From contig CP099841.1 in NCBI GenBank assembly GCA_030062745.1, positions 13,782,970-13,846,969 of the forward strand: a stretch of DNA of 64,000 bases, read 5' to 3'. This document shows positions 1 through 12,672 of this stretch, piece after piece. Source of the stretch: Capitulum mitella (Eukaryota; Arthropoda; Thecostraca; Pollicipedomorpha; Pollicipedidae). The translations under genes and the position numbers were made by a program. Below the pieces are notes generated by a model. That model saw nothing but the letters and a program-made list of their open reading frames with translations, had not been told where the DNA came from and made no database searches. Each line of letters begins with the position of its first letter. Positions within the stretch are counted from its first letter, which is position 1.

Positions 1-600
1 CGCCAGACGACAATTTGTGACTACCGTGACGCGCCTTGCCCAAGGGCGCTGTAATGGACCTCTTGGCTTCGTTGAATCCACAAAGCGGGATGTCATCTTC
101 TCAGCCGCAACAGGGACCCCTTGGCTCCGCCGACTTCCTATGTGTTATGGCGCTATACACTGTATGCTGTGGCATTTGGGAAAACCCGCACCAGATCAGG
201 GTGTGCGGAAAAACCCTACTAACATTAACATTTAACTTGTAGGAAGGCGATTTCTCATTTTTATATTTATGTGTATCTTTTACACATGTATGATTGCTTG
301 TGTGCTGTATTTGGTGACAGTGACCTGAACTTTGTGATAGTGTTCTGTGAGTATGAGTAGCTAAATGGAGTCGACTAAACCATTTTTTCCGTGTAATCGA
401 ATTCAGGGTGCTCATTACACGCTTGGCATGAGTATTTATATTCATATTACTTGTTATAACTTTTAAATTTGCGTGGTTTTAAATTTTCTTGTGTGCTGCC
501 TTTGTTGTTAGCGTCCTGTATTTTGTGATAGTGTTCTGTTTCTATGGGGAACTATATAAAGCTGATTAAGCCCGTTTTCTCGAAAAAAGAATCTTAATCA
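1..600. repeat. Diverged two-copy direct repeat downstream of LINE
   Basis: Two diverged copies of a unit of about 190 bp lie in tandem, with matching blocks near 300-345 and 491-530 (both contain TTTGTGATAGTGTTCTGT). They sit just beyond the 3' end of the minus-strand LINE, so they may be part of its 3' UTR. I see no gene here. Confidence 0.4.
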
Positions 601-3015
601 GTTCAGGACGTTGATTTCCTAGCAGAGAAGGCAGCCCGCAGGAGAATCTGCTTGTCACGCACATAGGCTGTGAGAGAGAGTTGGTGTCTGGCGTATCTGG
701 GAGCAGCGCATGAGGAAATGTCTGATGTTGGCACGGCATGGTATGGCAGGCATAGCAAGCGTGACATGCAGTGGATCTGAATCATCAAAGAGGTACTGAG
801 TGCGAGAGGCGGGTGTGACCGATGCGGATGAGGGATAGGACAACTTCCCTTGTGTCGAGTGTTTTGATTGAAACTTTGCCTAGGTGAAAATTGCGGCTTA
901 ATGGCGTGTATGTAGAAGTGAGCGTGAGTGTCTTATTGTCTCTGGACGTACTGTTGAAATTATAGGGGGGCGAGTGAAAGTAAGTCTGTGCAAAACACTT
1001 GGCCGTCGTCATGATTGGATAAGTGCTGTGTCTTACTCGGCCAGGGCATCAGCTGTTTCATTCCTAGGGATGCAGCTGTACCCCGGTACCTCGGGCAGAA
1101 TGAGGTGAATGCTGTCAGAGAATATGTTGTGTGTACGAGTGCTTGGATGTCTAGGTTTGTGATATTGTGTAGTCTGTGTAGTGATTGAAATCCTCATGGC
1201 GTGTCAGTGCAAATGACGTCTCGCTTCCGTTTTCTTGTGTTTTTGATGTGTTTCATGTCAGCGAGCAAGGCCCTGATTTCAGCGGTAAATTTCCGCGGTA
1301 AGAAAGGAATTTTCAAAGCCGAATGAAGAGGCTGGCCCTGCCTCCTGTGAACACTGTTCCAGTAGCCTAATGGGTATCGGAGCCATGAGTGTATGAGAAG
1401 GTATAATCCGAGAATTTTCTCGAAACTCATTGAAGGTTTGGAGCGTTTCTTCAAGGGTGGTGAAATTTCTCTTCTCGGTAAAAAGCTGTCTGATGTCAAG
1501 TTTACGGTGTGCTCAATGGTCGCCAGGATTCTGAGTTAGCTGATGAGAAATTTGAGGAAAACCCAGGATGTTTGTGACATTTTTTACTTGCTGCGCGATG
1601 GTGTGAGTGTTACGTCGTGGTCGACGTCGGGTGTGAGTGAGGATGTGTTTTGAAGGGTGTCTGTGAGTTGTGTGGATTTGGATGTAGTACTTCAAGAATT
1701 TTAGTGTGCTCTTATGTGCGAGAGAAGTTGTTGTCGGAGTTTGTCGCACGGAGACGTAGCGAAAACAGCAGTGATGACTCGAAGAGTTCGGTTGTTAACC
1801 GTTTTGATAACCAGAGCAAGAGAAGAAGAGATATTGTCAAAAAGAAACGCGTTATATGCTAGGATTGATCGAATGAGACCTATACAGAGGCTCAGGAGTG
1901 TACGGCTGTCGGCACCCCAGTCCTGACCAGAAATACATGTTAGAATGTTTAACCGACAAAGGTGACGTTGTCGTATGTCGGTAGCGTGCGCGTTAAATGT
2001 GGGCTTACGGTCTAAAGTGGCGCCGGAATATATGAATGGAATGTTCACGGGGATGTCTTCGCCTCTAAGTTGTAAAGAGGTAACAGATGGCACATTGCGA
2101 GGAAAATGCGAAAAATTGCCTTGGTAGAATTAGTAAATGAAATCTGTTAACTCAAGTGGTTGAACCATTTATGAATGACATCGAGTGCGAACTGCACAAA
2201 GGTATGTGCGCGGTCGATGCTAGGGTGGGTGAACCACACTGCTATATTATTTGGTCTGGAGACAACGATCACTGACAACGCAGCGGTGACACCAACTGTG
2301 CGTGTTTCGGAGCAGAACTGTACTTTGTATTACACGACGAACCAGCATGCGTCCAGATTGAGGCCATATTAAGGGAAACTTGCACACATCCATAACATCC
2401 ATAACACAGATGTCGGCACAGAGAGGGTATTTGAGACCTGGATGTTGGAGCTTGTCTGCGCCGTCATTAATCGCAAATTGAAATAAAGTAGAAACGCGCC
2501 TTGTTTTGTCACGGCAAGCTTTGCTCATGAAGAGCAGAAGCGGAGTGGCTGTTGCCGCAACGCACTGTGAATGTTCTTAGTTTGAGAAAGCTAAGGATAA
2601 GTTTACCCGTTCTGCCACGTAAGTCTGCGCGATGAAATTTTTGTTAAAACGCCAGAGCGGTGTGTTTCGTCGAAGGCAGTGTTTAGGTCCAGGAACAGTG
2701 TCTAGGTCCATTACCGCTCGACGGGAAAAGCCGCTTGGAATCGGGTGAATAATTCGAATTAGGTCATTGGTCGTGGAGCGACGCGATCAAAAGCCGTTTT
2801 AGCAAGGAGAAAAGATGTTATTTGTTTCGAGATCGATTCTAAATCGATTATTGAGCATTCTCTCCAAACGTTCATAGGCACAGCTGGTGAATGAGATGGG
2901 GCAGCAGCTGGTTTGCCAACTCTGACAGTGGAAGGTTTGCTAACTCTGAGTATGGAAATAGTATGTGGAGGAAGAACAGGTGTCCGGTAAGCCTTCGTCT
3001 TACCAGTTTTCATTT
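600..3015 (-). mobile_element. Degraded non-LTR retrotransposon (Jockey/I-like LINE), 3' part with RT and RNase H/C-terminal remnants
   Basis: Read on the minus strand, 2093-1701 encodes a 130-residue block with IYSGATLDRKPTFNAH and RQRHLCRLNIL. This is the late RT/thumb region typical of Jockey-type LINEs (usual form YLGVxLDxxLxxxxHI). Further upstream on this strand, around 2440-2400, a block reading GLKYPLCAD stands where the YADD catalytic motif is expected, and around 2840-2780 LLAKTAFDRVA resembles the region around the first catalytic Asp. Downstream, 1499-1194 contains FTAEIRALLADMKHI, like an RNase H segment (E-I-x-A-L). The block near 843-700 has a C-x-H-x-C arrangement like the C-terminal zinc knuckle of such elements. 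The reading frame is interrupted several times and the 5' part (endonuclease, ORF1) is missing. It is an inactive fossil copy. Clade assignment is less sure than LINE identity. Confidence 0.7.
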
Positions 3016-3299
3016 CGAAGCGAAGCTTGACAGGATTCAGAAAGATTTTGCAAAAAGGGGTAAGCTATCTGATCCAATCCTACCGTTGTGCTGCCGCATC
3101 TGCCGAGTGCTTGCGTCAGTTTTACGAGACTGAAAGGCTGATTACAGAGTTCAGTGTAGTCTGAGTGGAAGTCGCATGCCAGCAGTGTCGCCTGTAACTG
3201 GGTGATTGTGCCTTGACTGTGCTGTAAACTGGCAGAGACTGCCGCATAGCACTGTGCAAATTACGTCACAGACTTTTTCGGTTCCATATATACGATGTC

Positions 3300-3900
3300 T
3301 ACATGTAGTCAGTTATGGTCCAACCTCCTGTCCACGTGCACCGAGAGCTGCTGTGCTGAACGGGGCGACTGGGCGTATGAGAGCTCTGGGGACCGATTCG
3401 TTGGTACGGTGAAATTCCTCCGCCTCCATGGTGGGACTGGTGCTCTTTCCTTCCGCAATTCCCGGAAACGCCGCGGTCACCTCAGGCGGCCTCTCAGGGG
3501 ACCGGACGCCACTTTTCCTGTTGAAATATCGACCTGTCTATCCGGCGGCGGCCCCAATTCATCTCGCAGCCCGCCGCGCTGCGACAGCTTGCGCCTGCCA
3601 TCCCCGCCGATGTCAGGGCGTCCTCCTGCCACGCTCCGGGCCTCAAACCCCGACCGGCCGTTGCCAGGCAGGGAGCGGACACGAACGGATACTGAATCGG
3701 ATACTGGCGGATACGAGCGGACACGACCGCACACGGACGGCCGAACCTTGGCACGACAGCGTACCGGGCGCTCGCACTCTAGCGCGCTTGGTTTGGCGCC
3801 GAAACCTTTGCCAAGCGGAAGCGCAGATTTGCATCGACCTCCGGGCGGTGAGAAGGATTGATTCCGCCCAAACTACGCCGGTGCCGAATTTCCGCGTCAT
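3300..3900. other. CpG-rich island, coding status unresolved
   Basis: This is a sharp GC/CpG-rich block in otherwise AT-leaning DNA. Frames stay open on both strands because stop codons are rare at this composition, and none gives a recognisable domain. A GTGAGA donor-like site follows GGGCG near 3848, so a 5' UTR or first exon on the plus strand is possible. A short run of repeated GGATAC/GGACAC words lies at 3675-3735. It could equally be a promoter-type island. Confidence 0.35.
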
Positions 3901-3959
3901 TTCCGCCGTCCCTGGCGCTGTGAATATCACTCAGACCATTGCGTTCTCACTCCAGGAGT

Positions 3960-6290
3960 TATGATAGCCAGTTTGTTTAACACGGATGGCTCCGATTTAT
4001 TTGGGCCCCTCCGTGGTGGCGTGTGACCCATACCCCAGCCATTCATTCAAGGGCGCTGATGATGGTAACGAGATCTTGCTGTGGCCGTGTAGGCGTGCTG
4101 GATGTGGTGTGAACCCGGTAGTCGATATGTCTCATCGGAAACGGTAGGTATCCAGTACGCACGTCAAATCCTGGGGCAACATCGCTGCCACCGGTTAACC
4201 AGCCGGAAGAAGGCCTGGAGCAGAAATGAACCGAGCAGTGCACAAATTGACTCAGTTACCTGGTGGAAAATACTTAACATTTATTACTCTGGCTTGAAAA
4301 AAGTAAATCTGGTTACATTGGTTCCGCCTCTTTTCGGAAGTGATAAATTATATCACCAACACAGCACGTCTTGCTTGCTTTCATTCCCTGCTTTGGAGGA
4401 ATGGTGCTCCTTTGGGCAGCGTCATTCGTAAGAAAGGCATTCCACGTCTGTTCATCTGTCGCATCCCCTCCTACGGCTCCGGGGCGTTGATGGAAAAATG
4501 GAACGTGCTCGTGCTGTGTGACTTAACGGGGAATCACAGGTCCTAAACACATCGGCGAAACACGGGAGGAAAAACACCAAGCAAGGTAGAGTACCTAGAG
4601 TAACTACTCTAAATGCTGTTAATAGCTTGAATGTGAGAAATCTCATCTTGACTAGCCCCTGAAGAAGTAAGAAATATAGTTGCAGTAAAAACGAGTATCT
4701 AAGTGACACTAGTCCATAATGGAATTTTTACTCCGTTCTTGATGATTATGGTCTCGATGAAGGTTCTTGAGGTTAATGGTATCCAAATTACTCAAAATTA
4801 AGAACGTTGTTGCGATTTCTCTTATTAATGGCGAAATTCTGTCCTTAACTTCTGTAGATTAGTTTGGCCCTCTTTATGGCATTTCTCATGTGCGCACGTG
4901 CGTACGACAGACATTTAGCGTAGCTCGTATCGGACGTTACCGTCTTTTCACCGACTGAAAACCAGGCTATGGCTTGAGTTGCTGGTGTGAGCATGAGCGC
5001 CAGGGTTGTTGACTGAGTAGTGTCCTTGCGATTTGGTAAATGTGCATTAGCAGATACTATGATGACGTCTCTGTACGCGCAACCTCTAAAGTAACGGCGA
5101 CTATCTTACTGAAATTTCAGGTAGTTGTGCTGCCTATATCCAGACGAGGCACAGAGAAATAGATGTGTGGCAGTGCAGTGTTGTTTTTCCTTCGTGCGTT
5201 ACTTCCAAACTCGTCCATTCTTCAAGAAAAGAAGTGGGCCAATGAGATCAAGCCAGTATTCAGAAAAAACCAATCCTCCAGAACATCAGTAGTCATTCGT
5301 GAATACCTGAATGCCTCCAACAATGCGTAAAATCAAAGGCCTTAACTTTGATCATTAATTGTCTGCTGATGAAACAGATGTTGGCTGACGGCCGCCGCTG
5401 AGAAGCTTTGATGTTTGTGATGTCAACAAGCCATCAGGACTTTTTCATTCCATCTTTGAAGTTTTTACACTCATTTTAAGAAAATTGTGTCAACAAGCGC
5501 ACCCTGCAGCTTAAGCAGAGACGGACGCAATAAATCCTGCAAAATAGAAGTAAGGTAAAGGCCTTCTTTCTACAAACGGAAGCTTCACTTAATCGGTGAA
5601 ATGGAATGCGCTGGCCGTAAAACATAACACCTTTAACGCGCAATTGAGTGGGGTGAAGACTTGTTCACGATCCGTCGGAATCAGACAGTCAGGAACTTAT
5701 TCTGTTCCGATCAAAACTAGAATCGAAATCGATTCCTCTCACAAGGGCCGGAATGAGAGTCGGAGTTGAATCACACCTTTGCCGTCGGAATAAGAATTGA
5801 TTCATACGGTTACGGGCGAGGCCAAAGCCCGAGTGAGTCGCACTTACTACGCACTACGCACTAGGAGCAGACAAAATGAAATTGAGCTGCCCTGCTCGGC
5901 CTGGCCCGGCAGCAACGATTTCTGCGTGATGATTTCTGGAATCTAATGCATTCGTAACTACGGGCACCAAATGGCGAAATTTTTTTTACCGAAAAACAGC
6001 TTATTTTTTGGCCGTCACGTAACTGCACTTGCATTGCGTCAGCTTCCAACCTCTTTATTCCATATAGCTATTCCGTGAGTAGTGTTTTCACTCTTAGACT
6101 TGTGTGTTTTTAAATCAGATAGTATTGGCAACCGACAATATTAAGGGTACGCGTGACGTTTCAATCTGCAATTTGTTAGATGGAAAACCCTGAAATAAAT
6201 AACTAAATATTCCTTTATACTGCGAAAGGCATAAAGGGAGAAGTAATGAAGCAAAGAAAAAAGTAGTAGGCTCCCTCGTCATGCTTCCAA
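3960..6290. other. No gene recognised
   Basis: No coding block, RNA gene or clear repeat was recognised. The stretch 5660-5815 is dense in GGAATC/GATTC words (clustered GAATCGATTC-type palindromes). A similar cluster lies at 10255-10420, so the two may be members of one low-complexity family. Confidence 0.4.
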
Positions 6291-6610
6291 CAATGCTCCG
6301 GTTTTTCGCACCCCATTCCGGGCTTTTGTGGGCTGCCTCGCGAAATCTAGTGGCTTTTCCCTAATATGTTTTTGTCATGTTGTGACAAAATTTCAAAAAT
6401 TCACCACGTACGGGGACGGTTCCAGGACACATTTTTGGAGGCATGATTGGCCAATATTGCGTTTTCTGGAGATCGCGCACTTCGACGTGGTCATATGCTA
6501 TTTTCATGTCCTTTATAATGTAGCGGACAGTTCAAAACATTTGTAACCTGCCCACTTGCAAATACTTTTAAGAAAAAATGTTTGTCAATGGCGCATCCAG
6601 GGGCATGCAA
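6290..6610 (+). mobile_element. Eroded relic of TTAA family 1
   Basis: The order of blocks follows the family-1 element: a C-rich start, GGGCTTTT, GCTGCCTCGCGAAAT, GTGGCTTTTCC, GTGACAAAATTTCAAAAA, then GGGACGGTTCCAGGACACATTTTTGGAGGCAT. Similarity fades after about 6460. It is an old, truncated copy in the same orientation as the copy at 7202. Confidence 0.45.
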
Positions 6611-7201
6611 AAGGGGGTGTTTGTGTTTTCCTATTGTTAGTAACTCATTACTCACTGCACCAATAAAATAAAGCTGATGTATGATAAAAACATATCTATC
6701 CTAATTTACACATATAATCCATCTACACATACTGCCAGGGACGTCCCCAGGCATCGGTTTCCGGATGCATATTTCACCCAATAACATGTTCGGTGGCGTA
6801 ACAGACATCTGGATCTGGTGGATGGTGTTGTTAGATCCACTTATATCACGATCAAATAAAATGGCCGACGGCTCCAGGGCAATGTAAAAGTGGGTAATTC
6901 TATTTTTTTATCCCAACAAATTATCACTTTATCGCGAAATAAAACGTGGCTATCATCGTATAGTTCTCGACGACTCTTTTTCTGATTGGTGGATCCGGCT
7001 ATGAGCACTTGTAATGTGTACATAATATGGCATGTGATGCAAATGTAAATGTTTTCTTCACACATAATTTTACCACAATCAGAATGAATGGCAAAAAAAA
7101 CTTGATATCTTGCAAAAACTAAATCTATTTATCCGCGCTGGTTACGCCTATGACTCCATTTTTTGGAAATATGTTGCGCTTATGATCCCAAAATGCGGAT
7201 T

Positions 7202-8446
7202 TTAACCCTATCTCTGGCGGGGTTCCTGAATCCGTTCCCCGCGGGTTTTTTGCTTGCTAATTCCAGGGTTTTTGACGCAGCTTCACGAAACCTGGTGACT
7301 TTTCCTAGGTATTCTTTCTACGTAGTGCAACTCAATTTTGTAATTTTTTTTTGCTCAGGGACAGAGCCAGGCAACATTTTTGGGAGGCATCTCAGACCAT
7401 TTTTGGTCTTGTTGAGGGCAAAAGGAAAAGGTCTGCCAAAAAAAGCTTTTTCAAGAAATAACCTAAAACCTTACATGGATGTATAGGTCAATAGTTGTGC
7501 AACATACAAATACACTTTTGTTCGTCTGAGGTCACTTTGCAAGGTCAGGCCAAGGTCAAAAATCAAAATTTTGTTCAAAGTAATAATTTTGGCGCTATTC
7601 TTTCTGATGTCAAACCCGAAGCACATATGACGCAGAAGGGTGCCCTTTACTTGTGTAGCAAATTTCAGTTTGATATGAGGTCGGGTCACGGAGCTATGAT
7701 CTAAAATGTAAGTGCCCGCATCCTATATGACTACAGCCGTAAAATGGAATTTTTTTCAAATAGAGTGAATTCAAATGATTTGAGACGTTTTCAGATAGTA
7801 TGAAATGCACTCAAGATCATTTCGTCTGACTGTAAGGTCAATGGAGGCCATTTAAGGTCAATGGTGGTAGGTTGGTCTGAAGAACATGTGACCATGGCAG
7901 TTCTCCCTCCATATTTCCGGCACCGTCTTTGCTAACATTACACAAACATTGTAATACGATTTGTACTTCTCCAGCATGGCATGACTAGTAGAAGTTAAAA
8001 AAGTGTTTTTAACTTTCTTGTTAAATCAGTTTTTGAAAAAGTAGTCCCCCTATTTTTGAAACCCTGTCAACGCCCATGAATTTCCTCAAAATTTCGAAAG
8101 TATGGACCAATGGTAAAACTCCCATCTTTAATTTCTCGATTCATGCAAATTTCACCAAAAACGGGCTATACGCAACGAATGTACAAAAATATCCAAGTCC
8201 AATCCATCCAAATCAATCCAAAAATATGTCCCATTCTGACTTTTTTGCCACCCTGTATCCACCCCTTTCAAAATTTTGAGAACTTCTTTTTATAAAAGTG
8301 AAGCTTACGTCATGGCAAACTGATTGCCGTTCGTTGCGGTGAAATCGGATGAGCAGTTTTTTAGATCTCGGTGGGGGGGAGGGGGGTCGAAACCGCCTCC
8401 CTGCCGAGAATCGGCCATACCGTCTAACCCTCCGGGAATGGGGCTA
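7202..8446 (+). mobile_element. TTAA family 1 MITE (piggyBac-type, non-autonomous), copy 1
   Basis: It begins with TTAACCC, then a G/C subterminal block, GGGTTTTTTGCTTGC and GCAGCTTCACGAAACCTGG. It ends with GGCCATACCGTCTAACCC and CCGGGAATGGGG. The start TTAA is intact and the end TTAA has decayed. The central part carries AGGTCA half-sites near 7540-7560 and 7840-7860. No transposase frame is present. TTAA target duplications with a CCCT-type terminus are a hallmark of piggyBac elements; assignment to that superfamily rests on termini alone. Confidence 0.75.
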
Positions 8447-9036
8447 TTCAAAGTTTCAAATACTGTTCACAATATGTTTCAATAAAATAGACATTTACCA
8501 AGTGTTTACCGTGCAGAAAGGTATTCCACATTGCTGTTAACTGGGTCCGCCTACGAACATTTGTCATGTGTATATGATATGGCATGTGACACATATGAAA
8601 ATGTTTTCCGCGCACAAATAAGCTGGCCAAACTCAAAATATCTTGTAGAATGGATTACCATTTACCAAAAACGTCACCCCATTTAATGTTTCTTGGATAC
8701 GTCTATGAATTTTGAAAATGGAGCTCTTCCTTACCTAGGTGACAGATCCATTAGTTGTTGGTAGAATGGCATGAAGTAGAACAAAATCGGTCGCAAAATT
8801 TGGTAAAAAAAGCTTTCAGAATTAACCCCCTACTCATATATTTATTTTTCTTCCCACCACCCCATACTCATTCCTCAAATTTTCAATATTTCTTTTTTAC
8901 AAATGTATTTTCGTTTCAAATGACTGAATGCCACTTTTCGCTGGGAAACCAGTTTTCGAGATGATAATGGGCAAAGTTTGCCAGCGGCCGCCCGCAACAC
9001 AGATTCGCATGTACCGGGAAGGAGCCCGGAATAGGC
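8447..9036. mobile_element. Probable fragments of related TTAA elements
   Basis: No gene is seen. The last bases (9014-9040) read GGGAAGGAGCCCGGAATAGGC before TTAA, which resembles a family-1 3' terminus abutting the next copy. Earlier parts share words with the block at 6990-7070 (CATGTGTA, ATATGGCATGTGA), so pieces of another repeat are present. Confidence 0.35.
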
Positions 9037-10251
9037 TTAACCCTATTCCCGGAGGGCTAGACGGTTTGGTCGATTCCTGGCAGGGGGGTGGATTCGGCCC
9101 CGCCTGAGATCTCGAGAACCACTTGTCCGATTTCATCGCAACAAACGGCAATCGATCTGCCGTCACGTGAACTACATTTTTGTAAAAAGAAATTCTCAAA
9201 ATTTCGAAATTTGTGGATACAGGGGGGCAAAAATGTCAAAATGGAGGTACTTTTGGACTTCTTATAACTCCGTTGTTTATGGACCGATTTCGATGAAACT
9301 GACATGAATCGAGAGATTATGGATAGGGCTTTTACCATGGGTCCGCAAACCTGAAATTTTGAGAAAATTGATGGGCGTTCACAGGGTTTGAAAAATAGAA
9401 GGATTGGTTTTCTAACAAATGAATGAACAAAAGAGGCAAAAACACTTTTTTGGCTTCTTCTAGTCCTGTTATACTAAAGAAGTACAAATCGCATTAAAAT
9501 GTTTGTATAATGTTAGCATAGGCGGTGCCAGGGACATGAAAAAGGGGGAACTGTCATGGTCACACGTTTCTCAGATCAACTTGTGACCTTTGACCTTAAA
9601 TGACCTCCAGTGACCTTGGGGTCACTTGGAATGATCTCGTGTGCATTTAATATTATCTGTAAACGTTTTCAATCATTTGAATTCACTCTATTTCAAAAAT
9701 TTCTTTTTATGGCTATTGCGATATAGGGTAAGCGCACTGACATTTTAGGTCATAGCTCCGTGACCCGACCTGATATCAAGCTGAAACTTGGTACACAAGT
9801 AGAAGGCACTGTTCTATGTCATATGTTATTCCGGGTTTGGCATTTGAAAAAAACGGCACCGAAATTATTGCGAAAAAACAAATTTTGACTTTTGACCTTG
9901 ACCTGACCTTGTAAAATGACCTTAGGTAAACAAAATTATATCTGCACATTGCCCAACTATTTAGCTACACATCCATATAAAGTTTTAAGTTCTATCTTAA
10001 AAACTCTATTTTTGGCAGACATTTTCCTTTTACCCTCAACATGACCAAAAATGGCCTGAGGTGCCTCCCAAAAACATTGCCTGGCTCCGCCCCTGAGCAA
10101 AATAGAATTTTGAAATTTTGTCTCGGCACGTATAAACGAATAAGTAAGAAAAGTCACCAAATTTCCTGAAGCTGTGTTAAAAAGTATGGAATTGGCAAGC
10201 AAAAAACCCAAGGGGGGCGGATTCAGCCCCCTCTGCCGGGAATAGGGTTAA
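9037..10251 (-). mobile_element. TTAA family 1 MITE, copy 2 (full length, 1215 bp)
   Basis: TTAACCCTATTCCCGG opens the element and CCGGGAATAGGGTTAA closes it, giving a near-perfect terminal inverted repeat with the TTAA at both ends. It has exactly the same length as the copy at 46640 and is very similar to it along its length, so both are probably young. It holds a perfect DR1 nuclear-receptor motif on the minus strand (9584-9596) and TGACCTTGA at 9893-9901. No protein is encoded. Confidence 0.85.
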
Positions 10252-11137
10252 TCCAATCCAATGGATCTTCGCGGAATCGATTCCGGAATCGAATCAGTTT
10301 ACCTCAGGTCGGTATCAGAACCGATTAATTTTTGGAAAACTGCGTTGAGTCGTTATCAGCATTGATTCAGCAAGCCACGAATCGGAGTCGGAACCGATTT
10401 CTATCGAAGTGAGTTGAAGCACAGGTCTGGTGGGCAGAGCAACTATTCTCTCATGATGATTTTTGTAGATATCTGAAACTGAACAAAAGCTCGGAAGTTA
10501 CTGAAGCCCATATACAAACATCGTCATAAAGGCGATCGTGTTTTTCTTTTTCGTCTGATTCGAATTCATTTGTTCTTTCCTTACACATGGCCTGCAAGAT
10601 ACTGGTACGTTGTGATACGCGTGATTATGTCACCTGAGGTCAGCAAGTAAAGGCTTTGGCTCCATATTAGGTCATCTAAAATCAAGTTTTTGCCGCATAT
10701 CTGAAATTATTAACTACTGATGTGATTGGACTCTGACCTGCTGTTTTATCATTGACATAAAACATTTTTCACCAAAATGATATAATATACTGATTTCCGC
10801 CGACTTTTTTGTATCATCCATCTTTTATATTTTCATGAACATTTTCGACAATTTTTTGCATAAATTGCAGCTGTCGTCCGATTTGATGACATCGGTCCTA
10901 TACTTCCTGACACCTCAATCTACTGACCCTGCGTGACGTTAACCTGCGGCCTGAACGCAAGCATACGATGACAATGACGATGTGCATGATACGTCTGAAG
11001 TATTTGAGTGATTTATGATGAGGTGTGAACGAAACGTGATGGTATTTTCTCCCGGTGAAATTTAACGTGCTGCTTTAAAGGAAACATTACTCCTTAAACG
11101 CGCAGGTTACGCGCAAATGCGCCTTCAGCATGGATCG
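10252..11137. other. No gene; GAATCGATTC-rich patch then unassigned sequence
   Basis: Positions 10255-10420 are dense in ATCGATTC/GAATCGA words. From 10450 to 11137 I see nothing recognisable apart from an isolated ACCTGAGGTCA motif near 10631. Confidence 0.4.
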
Positions 11138-11874
11138 TTAACCTTCGCCGGTTCGGGGAGTTCATGAGAACCCCCTCGAGCTTTTTGATGCTAGCAAAAA
11201 AGGTGTAGGGATGCGAAACTTGGAGTACCTTTTCATACGTCGCTTTAACATTTTCTACCAATTTTTGAACTCAGGATTGCTTCAGGTCATTGACCTAGAA
11301 TACGTTAAGTAATACCATGCCCCCAAAAAATGAAAGTGACATAACAGTTTGTGAGTTTATTAACTGGCGTGAAATGTTGCGTATTATTAGAACATGAGAG
11401 ATGGAACAAATGTGCTGTTTCAAATTTCTTGGAAATTGCCAGGTCACTGACTTGAAGTCAGGTGAAGTTTCGCCCTGTTTTACGTTAGTTACTGATATTG
11501 TGAGACTGGTTCGGCGGTTTGGAAGCTTAGATATACACTTTGGTGCTTCTCACGCCATTTGCACAAATAATTACACCCCTTGACCCTTGACCTGAAGTCA
11601 TGGAAACATTTCCACAGAAATTTTACACTCGTGACCGGGTACAGTTCCTTTGGTGTACAGTGTAGAATGTTTATTGGTAATCATATGTGCTTTGGAAGCA
11701 CTAATATATGATATGAACTTACTTACAAAGGGTGGCCCAATCTCACGTGACCCAGGATGACCTAATTATACATTATGAAATAGTATGCTTATTTTCAATG
11801 CGAACGTTCTTTGTGTGGCCACAGATGATAAGAACTGCAACTGTGCCTTTCTTATATATATGTACACACAGTCC

Positions 11875-11908
<34 letters not shown>

Positions 11909-12672
11909 ATATACAGTCCAAATCCTCTTATTTTTGGTCACCTAAAATAAAACCCTTGGCGTCGCGAAAATAGCTTGGTTTTTTTGCCGCGGCGTGCCCA
12001 CCGCCCGGTATCTTAGTGGCGTGCGTGGAATATGTTTTGGGCAAGTGTCTCATGATGTGGAAGGGATATGGCATGGTCCAATGTTATAGAATTTTATGCT
12101 GTGCCGCGTCTGATCAGTGGTAATGTGGCAGATGATACGACAGACACCAAAAACGCCCGACGTGTAGGAGTCAATGCTTTGACCTTGCTTGACCTTGTTT
12201 GATTTTAATAGGAGAGTTGCTGACTTCATGTGCGTACCAGACACATTTGCTGCCTGTTCCAGCAAAGACACATGCCTATGCATTCAGAAACGTACGAGAC
12301 TTCTGCACTTACGAAAATGCGATTTTTTTGCCTTCATTTTCCGCTTTCTTTGAAATGGTCAAAGTTGGCCTCGTGCACCTTTATTAATCCCACATACGTA
12401 AATCAGGCTTTCTTTTTACAAGTATCGGTTGTCAACGTTTTCGGCCAAAAATGACAACAGCGTGATTTGACCTAAAATGACTTCCGATGATCTTAATATT
12501 GATCGTTTTTGAAAAAAATCGTTTTTTTCTAGTTTTTCCAAGGGTTTTCCAACAATGTTTTTTTTTTACTTTTTCTGTGGAACTTATAGTTCTTGAGAAC
12601 TTGGGGGATTCCCATGACCCCTCCCCCCGCCCGGCGAAAGTGGGTTCCGGAGACCGGCCCGGCGAGGGCTAA
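11138..12672. mobile_element. TTAA family 4 element (about 1.5 kb, non-autonomous)
   Basis: The left end is TTAACCTTCGCCGG and the right end is CCGGCGAGGGCTAA, an imperfect inverted pair. A hairpin of GGGG-GTTC and GAAC-CCCC lies just inside the left end (11155-11175). The body is AGGTCA/TGACCT-rich (for example 11280-11300, 11440-11465, 11580-11600) and contains a TA microsatellite at about 11874-11912. No coding capacity is seen. The right boundary is less certain than the left. Confidence 0.5.
11874..11912. repeat. (TA)n microsatellite
   Basis: An almost pure alternating TA run with one interruption, lying inside the family-4 element. Short tyrosine/isoleucine-rich frames here are its translation and are not genes. 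Confidence 0.9.

Noticed and set aside
3295-3861. 188-residue frame in the first CpG island
   Set aside because: Arg/Pro/Ser-rich, several frames open at once, and no recognisable family or clear exon structure.
9037-9049. Telomere-type TTAACCCTA repeat
   Set aside because: It occurs once per element end as a terminal inverted repeat and is not in tandem.
11732-11973. Short Tyr/Ile-rich frames
   Set aside because: Translation of a TA microsatellite.
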